Below, one piece after another: positions 7,784 to 14,076 of a DNA stretch of 28,546 bases. The notes beneath the pieces are model-generated. The model ran no database searches, had not been told where the DNA came from, and saw only the letters and a list, made by a program, of their open reading frames with translations. The DNA is taken from assembly GCA_000437595.1 (NCBI GenBank), contig FR899903.1:23668-52213 (forward strand). Reading direction: 5' to 3'. The position numbers and the translations under genes are program-made. Within the stretch, counting starts at the first letter, position 1; every line of letters starts with the position of its first letter. Source of the stretch: Faecalibacterium sp. CAG:74. GTDB taxonomy: Bacteria; Bacillota; Clostridia; Christensenellales; Aristaeellaceae.

Positions 7784-7833
7784 ATACCCTCATGGGGTAT
7801 GTTGATTATATACCCCATGAGGGTATTTGTCAA
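7784..7833 (-). promoter_or_regulatory. csoR-copA promoter with two embedded CsoR operators
   Basis: Minus-strand TTGACA (7828-7833) and TATAAT (7805-7810) are both perfect and exactly 17 bp apart. Two 17-bp sites of the form ATACCC-N5-GGGTAT lie at 7810-7826 (nearly filling the promoter spacer) and 7784-7800 (just after the -10, near the transcript start). The two are exact reverse complements of each other. The pattern agrees with known CsoR operators (runs of C and G flanked by AT). Repressor bound there would block RNA polymerase directly. Confidence 0.9.
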
Positions 7834-8160
7834 TATGCTTTTTCTACAAAATTGTGCTTTTGCACTGGGGTTCGCCTCTGTGTAGGCGACAAGTGGGCGA
7901 TGAAAACAGACGAGGTCTGTGTTCTCTCCCTTGACATATTGGCGTAGGATTTTCCCCTTTCCGCGCAAATTGTTCGGATAAATCCGAATTTACAGTATAT
8001 GCCATATTTTCGGAAACCGGATGGATTTTCCACAAGTTTTAGTTCTGTTTTCATCATTATTTGATGATTTCATAGAATTCCCGTACCGCATGATTTTTCC
8101 CGCTTTTTCGAGCTTTTCACAGACGAAGAATATCGAATTTGGAAGTACATTGAAAAAACA
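7834..8160. other. Gene-free AT-richer gap between csoR and the ilv promoter
   Basis: No convincing gene. The stretch holds two small hairpins, TCGCCT/AGGCGA near 7870-7890 and CAGAC/GTCTG near 7905-7920, which resemble the short hairpins of the intergenic repeats elsewhere in the window. A TTTTCCACA at about 8027 resembles a relaxed DnaA box. A 75-aa minus-strand reading frame here has no ribosome-binding site and is not called. Confidence 0.5.
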
Positions 8161-8189
8161 TTGACATGACCCGATTTCTGTGCTACAAT
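8161..8189 (+). promoter_or_regulatory. Sigma-A promoter of the ilv-leu block
   Basis: TTGACA (8161-8166) and TACAAT (8184-8189) with a 17-bp spacer. The -35 is perfect and the -10 is one base off. Transcription would begin near 8196, giving a leader of about 325 nt before ilvB that contains a short ORF and a terminator. Confidence 0.85.
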
Positions 8190-8226
8190 TTTGGTGGAAC
8201 GAAACGAAAGGATGGAGCTTGTTACC

Positions 8227-8358
8227 ATGAATGCTGTATTGGCACTACTGGTTCTGATTGCGCTGCTGATTAGCCTGCTGGTACGACTTATGATTACGAA
8301 GCCGTCTCTCCGCGCTGAAAGTTACGCACTGCCTTGCCAGTATTGCCAAGCCTGCTGA
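8227..8358 (+). CDS. Branched-chain-residue-rich leader peptide of the ilv operon
   Basis: A 43-codon ORF directly behind the ilv promoter, beginning MNAVLALLVLIALLISLLVR. In residues 3-23, fifteen of 21 are Leu, Val or Ile. It ends CQYCQAC with a TGA at 8356-8358. AAGGATGG/GGAG-like bases lie 10-17 nt before the ATG. Placed between a promoter and an intrinsic terminator ahead of acetolactate synthase, it fits a leader peptide whose translation senses charged Leu/Val/Ile tRNAs, like the leaders of enterobacterial ilv and leu operons. The stop codon falls inside the second of three AGCCTGCTG copies (8272, 8349, 8425), the third being the 5' arm of the terminator. The alternative is a small single-helix membrane protein; the hydrophobic run would suit that too. 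No homologue is recognised. Confidence 0.6.
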   Translation: MNAVLALLVLIALLISLLVRLMITKPSLRAESYALPCQYCQAC

Positions 8359-8424
8359 TGGACTTTCCTGAACCCTGCAAAGGCGCACGGGATTTCCGCA
8401 TCATGGATGGACAAGTTCTTGCAA

Positions 8425-8460
8425 AGCCTGCTGCCAAACTTCTCGGCGGCAGGCTTTTCT
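8425..8460 (+). terminator. Intrinsic terminator / attenuator ahead of ilvB
   Basis: An 11-bp stem (AGCCTGCTGCC / GGCGGCAGGCT, one G-U pair) with a 9-base loop (8436-8444) is followed by TTTTCT. It lies after the leader ORF and 62 bp before ilvB. A strong terminator between promoter and first gene implies conditional read-through. The antiterminator pairing could not be resolved by eye. Confidence 0.82.
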
Positions 8461-8521
8461 ATATACCTGAATCAATCTTATGCGGCAATGAAGCCGTTCA
8501 AACAGCGAAGGAGGTTCTTTC

Positions 8522-10234
8522 ATGCAGTGTACCGGCGCAAAGATTCTGATGGAATGCCTTGTCGAACAGGGTGTCGATACCATTTTCGGCTACCCCGGCG
8601 GCACGATTCTGAATGTATACGACGAGCTGTACAACTATGAGGGGGACGGGCGCATCAAGCACATTCTGACCGCGCACGAGCAGGGCGCGTGTCACGCGGC
8701 GGACGGCTACGCGCGTTCGACCGGGCGTGTCGGCGTATGCTTCGCCACATCCGGCCCCGGCTGCACCAACCTTGTCACCGGCATTGCCACGGCGTATATG
8801 GATTCCTCGCCGATTGTCTGCATCACCTGCAACGTCGGCACGTCCCTGCTGGGCAAGGATTCCTTCCAAGAGGTGGACATCACCGGCATCACGATGCCGA
8901 TTACGAAGTGCAACTATCTGGTTCGCTCGGTGGATGAACTGGCGGACGTGGTGCGCGAAGCCTTCGCCATTGCCCGCAGCGGCCGCCCCGGCCCGGTGCT
9001 GATTGACATTCCGAAGAACGTGACGGCGGAAAAGGCGGATTACGAGCCGCTGCCCCGCTCGGCGCACGGCACATCCGGGCGCTTGGGCAAGCTGATGAAG
9101 CGTTCAAGCCAGAATTTCAAGGCGCCCGAACCCGACCACCGCGACATCGACAAGTTAGTCGAAATGATTGCCGCATCGAAGAAGCCGCTGCTCATCTGCG
9201 GCGGCGGCGTTGTCCGCGCGCGGGCGCACCACGAATTCGAGGCGCTTGCAAACCGCATCGACTCCCCTGTCGCCATCACGGTCATGGGCGCGGGCGGCTT
9301 CCGCGGGCGCAATCCGCTGACGACAGGCATGATCGGTATGCACGGCTCACAAGCATCGAACATGGCGGTGGATGCATGCGACCTGCTGATTGCCGTCGGC
9401 TGCCGCTTCTCCGACCGTGTGGCGCTCAAACCCGCCACCTTCGCCCAGAACGCGAAAATCGTCCAAATTGACATTGACCGCAGCGAAATCAACAAGAACG
9501 TGCAGACCGACCACCACATCATCGGCGATGCGCGGCGCGTACTGGAACTGCTGCTGGAGCGCGTGCCGAGCATGAAGCACGACGACTGGAAGCAGTACGT
9601 TTTCTCCTTCAAAACGGAGACGGAGTACGACGAGGCGGACGACCACCTCACCCCCAGCCAGGTGCTTTTCTCCCTCGCCAAGCTCACGCCGCAGGATACC
9701 ATCGTCTCTACCGACGTCGGACAGCACCAGATGTGGGCGATTCAGCATTTCCACTTCGATTATCCGGGTCAGCTGCTCACCTCCGGCGGCTTTGGCACCA
9801 TGGGCTTCGGCTTGGGCGCTGCCATCGGCGCGCAGGTTTCTCACCCGGACAAGGTCGTCCTGCACATCACCGGCGACGGCGGCTTCCGCATGAACTGCAA
9901 TGAGCTGGCAACCGAGCAGTATTACAATCTGCCGATTATCAACATCGTATTCAACAACGGCACGCTGGGCATGGTTCGCCAGTGGCAAACGCTGATTTAT
10001 GACAAGCACTACGAAGCCACAACGCTTGACCGTGCGCCTGATTTCGTCAAATTAGCGGAAGCCTACGGGCTCTCCGGTCGGCGCGTGCGCAACCAGCAGG
10101 AGCTGGAGGAAGCCATTCAGGAAGCGCTCCAGTGCGGTCACGGCTACATCATCGACTGCATGATTGACATCGACGAGAAGGTTCGCCCGATGGTCGGCGG
10201 CGGCAGTCACATCACCGAATTTATGCTCAACTGA
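8522..10234 (+). CDS. ilvB: Acetolactate synthase, catalytic (large) subunit
   Basis: Joins two pyruvates to 2-acetolactate (valine/leucine), or pyruvate with 2-oxobutyrate to 2-aceto-2-hydroxybutyrate (isoleucine), using thiamine diphosphate, Mg2+ and FAD. The 570-aa protein has the usual three domains: an N-terminal pyrimidine-binding domain (GYPGGTIL, and catalytic Glu53 in HEQGA), a central FAD-binding domain, and a C-terminal pyrophosphate domain (FGTMGFGLGAAIGA, and the ThDP motif GDGGFRMNCNEL ending in FNNGTLGMV). The length is normal. AAGGAGG lies 7 nt before the ATG. It is the first structural gene after the attenuator, and ilvN follows 17 nt later. Only one acetolactate synthase is in the window, and its partner subunit suggests the anabolic type. 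Confidence 0.96.
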   Translation: MQCTGAKILMECLVEQGVDTIFGYPGGTILNVYDELYNYEGDGRIKHILTAHEQGACHAADGYARSTGRVGVCFATSGPGCTNLVTGIATAYMDSSPIVCITCNVGTSLLGKDSFQEVDITGITMPITKCNYLVRSVDELADVVREAFAIARSGRPGPVLIDIPKNVTAEKADYEPLPRSAHGTSGRLGKLMKRSSQNFKAPEPDHRDIDKLVEMIAASKKPLLICGGGVVRARAHHEFEALANRIDSPVAITVMGAGGFRGRNPLTTGMIGMHGSQASNMAVDACDLLIAVGCRFSDRVALKPATFAQNAKIVQIDIDRSEINKNVQTDHHIIGDARRVLELLLERVPSMKHDDWKQYVFSFKTETEYDEADDHLTPSQVLFSLAKLTPQDTIVSTDVGQHQMWAIQHFHFDYPGQLLTSGGFGTMGFGLGAAIGAQVSHPDKVVLHITGDGGFRMNCNELATEQYYNLPIINIVFNNGTLGMVRQWQTLIYDKHYEATTLDRAPDFVKLAEAYGLSGRRVRNQQELEEAIQEALQCGHGYIIDCMIDIDEKVRPMVGGGSHITEFMLN

Positions 10235-10251
10235 CGAAAGGAGGCAGCCCC

Positions 10252-10803
10252 ATGAACACCCCGACACGCAAAACCCTCGCCGTTCTGGTGGATAACGAGG
10301 CGGGCGTCCTTTCCCGCGTAGTGCGCCTTTTCTCCGGCAAGGGCTACAACATCGAGTCCCTCGCCGTCGGCACGACCGACGATCCCGCTATCTCCCGCAT
10401 CACCATCGAAATTCTCGCCAGCGAAGAGCAGACGCACCTCATTTCTTCCCAGCTGCGGAAGCTGATTTGCGTTCACTCCGTCAAGACGCTCAACGCCGAA
10501 CACGCTATCCGCCGTGAACTGGTGCTGATTAAGGTCAGCGCCGCCACGAGCGAAACGCGCAACGAAGTGATTCAGATTGCCAACATCTTCCGTGCCTCCA
10601 TCATCGACGTCTCCGTGGCGTCGCTGACCCTTGCTGTTATTGGCGATGAGAGCAAGGCTGAAGCCATCCAGAATCTCCTTCGGGAGTTTGGAATCCTCGA
10701 ACTGGTGCGCACCGGCATGGTCGCGCTGGAACGCGGACAGTTCACCATTGACGAACAGACCAAAGTAAAAGGAGAATACGACTATGGCAAAAATGTACTA
10801 TGA
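10252..10803 (+). CDS. ilvN: Acetolactate synthase, regulatory (small) subunit
   Basis: A 183-aa subunit that raises the activity of IlvB and confers feedback control by branched-chain amino acids, usually valine. An N-terminal ACT domain covers about residues 8-80, with the LAVLVDNEAGVLSRVVRLFS ligand-binding turn. A C-terminal domain typical of IlvH/IlvN follows ('RELVLIKV', 'REFGILELVRTG'). It is a little longer than the common 160-170 aa because of the tail 'IDEQTKVKGEYDYGKNVL', which overlaps the first 20 nt of ilvC and carries the ilvC ribosome-binding site. Translational coupling is likely. AAAGGAGG precedes the ATG. Confidence 0.95.
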   Translation: MNTPTRKTLAVLVDNEAGVLSRVVRLFSGKGYNIESLAVGTTDDPAISRITIEILASEEQTHLISSQLRKLICVHSVKTLNAEHAIRRELVLIKVSAATSETRNEVIQIANIFRASIIDVSVASLTLAVIGDESKAEAIQNLLREFGILELVRTGMVALERGQFTIDEQTKVKGEYDYGKNVL

Positions 10804-11803
10804 AAAGGATTGTGACCTGAACAAGCTGACCGGCAAGACCGTCGCCGTCATCGGCTACGGCTCGCAGGGTCATGCCCACGCGCTGAACCTGCGCGATTCC
10901 GGCGTGGACGTCATCGTGGGTTTGCGCAAGGGCGGCAAAAGCTGGCCCGTGGCAGTCAAGGACGGCTTTGACGTGATGACCGTGCCGGAAGCCGCGCAGA
11001 AGGCGGATATCATCATGATTCTCATCAACGATGAGCGTCAGGCGGAGATGTACAAGCAGGACATTGCCCCCTACCTGACCGAAGGCAAGGCGATTGCCTT
11101 CGCGCACGGCTTCAACATCCGCTACAAGCAGATTGTGCCCCCGGCTGGCGTGGACGTGTTCATGGCAGCGCCGAAGGGCCCCGGCCACACCGTCCGCAGC
11201 ACCTATGTGGTGGGCAAGGGTGTGCCGTGCCTCGTCGCGGTCGAGCAGGATGCGTCCGGTCACTGCCTTGACACCGCGCTGGCGTACATCGCGGGCATCG
11301 GCGGCGCGCGCGCGGGCATCATGGAGACGACCATGCACGACGAGACCGAAACCGACCTGTTCGGCGAGCAGGCTGTCCTGTGCGGCGGCATCGTCGAGCT
11401 GATGCGCTGCGGCTTCGAGACGCTGGTGGAAGCCGGCTACGAGCCCGAAAACGCCTACTTCGAGTGCATCCACGAAATGAAGCTGATTGTTGACCTCATC
11501 AACAAGGGCGGCGTGGCGGCGATGAACTACTCCATTTCCGACACGGCGGAATACGGCGAGTACGTCTCCGGCCCGCGCATCCTCCCCTACGAGCAGACCA
11601 AGGCGAACATGAAGGCGGTGCTGAACGACATTCAGGACGGCACGTTCGCAGGCAAGTGGATTGCCGAAAACAAGAACGGCCGCTGCTTCTTCAACAGCCA
11701 CCGCGACGCCCTCGCCAAGCACCCGATGGAAGTCATCGGCAAGCAGCTGCGCGAGCAGATGCTCTGGAAGAACGACTCCAACCTCGACAACGCGTCCAAC
11801 TAA
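10784..11803 (+). CDS. ilvC: Ketol-acid reductoisomerase (class I)
   Basis: Isomerises and reduces 2-acetolactate or 2-aceto-2-hydroxybutyrate to the dihydroxy acids with NAD(P)H and Mg2+. The 339-aa length marks class I, with a Rossmann fold first (GYGSQGHAHALNL at 24-36) and the knotted helical domain after about residue 183 (ETTMHDETETDLFGEQAVLC with the metal-binding Asp/Glu, then 'CIHEMKLIVDL'). The cofactor loop after the second strand reads GLRKGGKSW; Arg and Ser at the usual phosphate-contacting places suggest NADPH. It overlaps ilvN by 20 nt and has AAAGGAGA 11 nt upstream. After it, a repeat-filled gap of over 500 bp separates it from ilvD. Confidence 0.96.
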   Translation: MAKMYYEKDCDLNKLTGKTVAVIGYGSQGHAHALNLRDSGVDVIVGLRKGGKSWPVAVKDGFDVMTVPEAAQKADIIMILINDERQAEMYKQDIAPYLTEGKAIAFAHGFNIRYKQIVPPAGVDVFMAAPKGPGHTVRSTYVVGKGVPCLVAVEQDASGHCLDTALAYIAGIGGARAGIMETTMHDETETDLFGEQAVLCGGIVELMRCGFETLVEAGYEPENAYFECIHEMKLIVDLINKGGVAAMNYSISDTAEYGEYVSGPRILPYEQTKANMKAVLNDIQDGTFAGKWIAENKNGRCFFNSHRDALAKHPMEVIGKQLREQMLWKNDSNLDNASN

Positions 11804-12246
11804 CCAGAGGCTCTGCCTCTGGACTCCGCAAGGGAGTTCCTCCCTTGACCCTTTCGCGCGATTGAGTTGGTTGCATCTGCATACTTTGCCCGCGTGCGAA
11901 GCAGTCCAGAGGGCTTTGCGATCGCCCTCTGGACTGCTTCGCACCCCCATCTAAGTTTGTTGGTCTTTACCGAAGCAAATTTAGATGGTGTCCCCTTCGT
12001 CCCCAAGCCGCGATACAGTCCTGTAACATGGGTGTCGGCAGGCGAAGGAGTCCAGAGGGCGACCGCAGACTTCGTCTGTTCCCATAGCCCTCTGGAACTC
12101 GCGGTCAAGACCACTCAATTAGGAAAGACAAGTTTCAAACTTGATGTACCCAACATCCCGGCAGCAGAAAGCAGGCGTATCCACATTTCTGCTGTCCTGC
12201 CGCTCCCGCCGGGGCATGACCCGGCAAAAGCGCTTCACAAAACATA
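11804..12246. repeat. Intergenic hairpin-repeat block between ilvC and ilvD
   Basis: No gene is supported here. The block is a chain of inverted repeats: CCAGAGGC/GCCTCTGG just after ilvC; CAAGGGAG/CTCCCTTG near 11831-11850; a perfect 21-bp palindrome pair at 11894-11914 and 11924-11944; a 12-bp pair at 11948-11959 and 11976-11987; and TCCAGAGGGC/GCCCTCTGGA at 12051-12060 and 12087-12096, enclosing CAGAC/GTCTG. Farther on are GGCAGCAGAAA/TTTCTGCTG and GCCGGG/CCCGGC pairs. The word GAGGGCTTTGCG-R-TCGCCC is shared with 24615-24635. The first hairpins could also terminate or stabilise the ilvBNC transcript. Confidence 0.8.
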
Positions 12247-12322
12247 GCACTATTTCCAGATGAGAATGCGCCAGAACGGAAAATTCGCAAGCAGATGGCG
12301 CAGGCGAATCTGGAAATAGTGC
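12247..12322. repeat. 76-nt palindromic element abutting the ilvD ribosome-binding site
   Basis: Perfect 15-bp terminal inverted repeats GCACTATTTCCAGAT (12247-12261) and its complement (12308-12322) extend inward, after a 5-nt mismatch bulge, to GCGCCA/TGGCGC (12268-12273, 12294-12299). The hairpin ends 6 nt before AGGAGG of ilvD. A related single-arm copy lies at 3620-3673, in the 30-aa microprotein gene. The element could be a small mobile-type repeat, a 5' leader stem, or both. Confidence 0.8.
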
Positions 12323-12342
12323 AACATCAGGAGGGAATTACC

Positions 12343-14004
12343 TTGCTGTCCGAAAACATCAAGCAGGGCGTGGAACGCGCCCCCAACCGCTCGCTGCTCT
12401 ATGCCCTCGGTCTGACCGATGAGGAAATCCGCAAGCCGCTCATCGGTGTCGTTTCCTCCTATAATGAAATCGTCCCCGGGCATATGAATCTGGACAAAAT
12501 CGCCGAAGCCGTCAAAGCGGGCGTCCGCGCGGCGGGCGGCACGCCGATTCTTTTCCCCGCGATTGCCGTCTGCGACGGGATCGCTATGGGGCACGTCGGC
12601 ATGAAGTACTCCCTCGTCACCCGCGATTTGATTGCTGATTCCACCGAAGCCATGGCGATTGCCCACCAGTTCGACGGTTTGGTGATGATTCCCAACTGCG
12701 ATAAGAACGTGCCGGGGCTGCTGATGGCGGCGGCGCGGTTGAACATCCCGACCATCTTCGTTTCGGGCGGCCCGATGCTCGCTGGACACCTGACCGACGG
12801 CCGCCGCACCTGTCTGAGCCACATGTTCGAGGCAGTCGGCGCATACAAGGCAGGCACGCTGGATGACGACGGCGTCCGCAACTATGAGGAAAACGCCTGC
12901 CCGTCCTGCGGCAGCTGCTCTGGCATGTACACCGCAAACTCCATGAACTGCCTGACCGAAGCGCTGGGCATGGGGCTTCCGGGCAACGGCACGATTCCCG
13001 CGCCGTACTCCGCGCGTCTGCGCCTCGCCAAGCACGCCGGGATGCAGATTATGACGCTGGTGGAGAAGAACATCCGCCCGCGCGACATCATGACCCCCGC
13101 CGCGTTCAACAACGCTGAAACCGTTGACATGGCGCTCGGCTGCTCCACGAACACGATGCTCCACCTGCCCGCCATCGCGCACGAAGCGGGCGTGACCATC
13201 AACCTTGACCACGCAAATGAGATTTCCGCCCACACGCCGAACCTCTGCCACCTTGCGCCGGCGGGTGATACGTTCATGGAAGACCTCGACCGCGCGGGCG
13301 GCGTTCTCGCCGTGATGAAGGAGCTGACGAAGAAAGACTTGCTCGACACGTCGGTAATGACCTGCACGGGCAAGACCATGGCGGAGAACCTCGAAGGCGT
13401 CGTCAACCGCGACGAGCGCATCATCCGCCCGGTTGACAACCCGTATTCTACCAGCGGCGGCATTGCTGTTTTGAAGGGCAATCTGGCAAAAGACGGCTGC
13501 GTCGTCAAGCAAAGCGCCGTTGCGCCGGAAATGATGGTGCATGAAGGCCCTGCGCGCGTGTTCGACAGCGAAGAGGACGCAATCGCCGCGATTTACGCCC
13601 GGAAGATTGTGCCGGGCGACGTGGTTGTGATTCGCTACGAAGGCCCGAAGGGTGGGCCGGGGATGCGCGAGATGCTGAACCCGACCTCCGCAATTTGCGG
13701 CATGGGCTTAGGCGAAAGCGTCGCCCTGCTGACTGACGGGCGTTTCTCCGGCGCGACGCGCGGCGCGTCGATTGGGCATATCAGCCCGGAAGCCGCTGCG
13801 GGCGGACTGATTGCGCTGGTGGAAGAAGGCGACCGGATTGCGATTGATATTCCGAAGTGCACGATTGAATTGAAGGTGGATGAGGAGACGCTGGCAAAGC
13901 GGAAAGCAGCGTGGGTTTGCCCCGAACCGAAGGTGAAAACGGGGTATCTGGCACGCTACGCGAAGCTGGTATCTTCTGCGGATAAGGGCGCAATTCTCGA
14001 ATAA
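12343..14004 (+). CDS. ilvD: Dihydroxy-acid dehydratase
   Basis: Dehydrates the dihydroxy acids made by IlvC to 2-oxoisovalerate and 2-oxo-3-methylvalerate; an iron-sulfur, Mg2+-dependent enzyme. The start chosen is TTG at 12343: AGGAGG lies 8 nt upstream, and the protein then begins MLSENIKQGVERAPNRSLLYALG, the usual IlvD start, at the usual length of 553 aa. A longer frame from 12295 runs through the palindromic element and is rejected. Cluster cysteines are seen in PNCDKNVPG and ENACPSCGSCSGMYTANSMN; 'GRFSGATRGASIGHISPEAA' marks the C-terminal domain. TTG starts can lower translation, and with the adjacent hairpin this makes ilvD expression a likely control point. Confidence 0.95.
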   Translation: MLSENIKQGVERAPNRSLLYALGLTDEEIRKPLIGVVSSYNEIVPGHMNLDKIAEAVKAGVRAAGGTPILFPAIAVCDGIAMGHVGMKYSLVTRDLIADSTEAMAIAHQFDGLVMIPNCDKNVPGLLMAAARLNIPTIFVSGGPMLAGHLTDGRRTCLSHMFEAVGAYKAGTLDDDGVRNYEENACPSCGSCSGMYTANSMNCLTEALGMGLPGNGTIPAPYSARLRLAKHAGMQIMTLVEKNIRPRDIMTPAAFNNAETVDMALGCSTNTMLHLPAIAHEAGVTINLDHANEISAHTPNLCHLAPAGDTFMEDLDRAGGVLAVMKELTKKDLLDTSVMTCTGKTMAENLEGVVNRDERIIRPVDNPYSTSGGIAVLKGNLAKDGCVVKQSAVAPEMMVHEGPARVFDSEEDAIAAIYARKIVPGDVVVIRYEGPKGGPGMREMLNPTSAICGMGLGESVALLTDGRFSGATRGASIGHISPEAAAGGLIALVEEGDRIAIDIPKCTIELKVDEETLAKRKAAWVCPEPKVKTGYLARYAKLVSSADKGAILE

Positions 14005-14076
14005 AGCTGATTATAATCACTCGTTATTTCCACTATTTACAGTCCCCGCACTGTTTGAAAGGATGGTTTTCCGCGC

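Noticed and set aside
7830..8057. 75-aa minus-strand ORF in the csoR-ilv gap
   Set aside because: No ribosome-binding site, mixed composition, and it overlaps the csoR promoter; hairpins in this stretch resemble intergenic repeats.
8190..8520. T-box riboswitch ahead of ilvB
   Set aside because: It was expected for a Firmicute, but no sequence close to the T-box core (TGG-N-ACCGCG) or a Stem I layout was seen; the only resemblance is GGTGGAAC at about 8193, which is not followed by CGCG and is misplaced relative to the terminator.
11804..12246. CRISPR array
   Set aside because: The repeats are hairpins of differing sequence without regular spacing or uniform direct repeats, and no cas genes are present.
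12295..12342. Upstream in-frame extension of ilvD starting with ATG at 12295
   Set aside because: It runs through the palindromic element, has no ribosome-binding site and adds 16 residues not found in IlvD proteins; AGGAGG is correctly spaced for the TTG at 12343.
12250..13542. Long minus-strand reading frame (430 codons) opposite ilvD
   Set aside because: The His/Arg/Val-rich composition is a shadow of GC-biased codons on the other strand; there is no ribosome-binding site and no recognisable domain.
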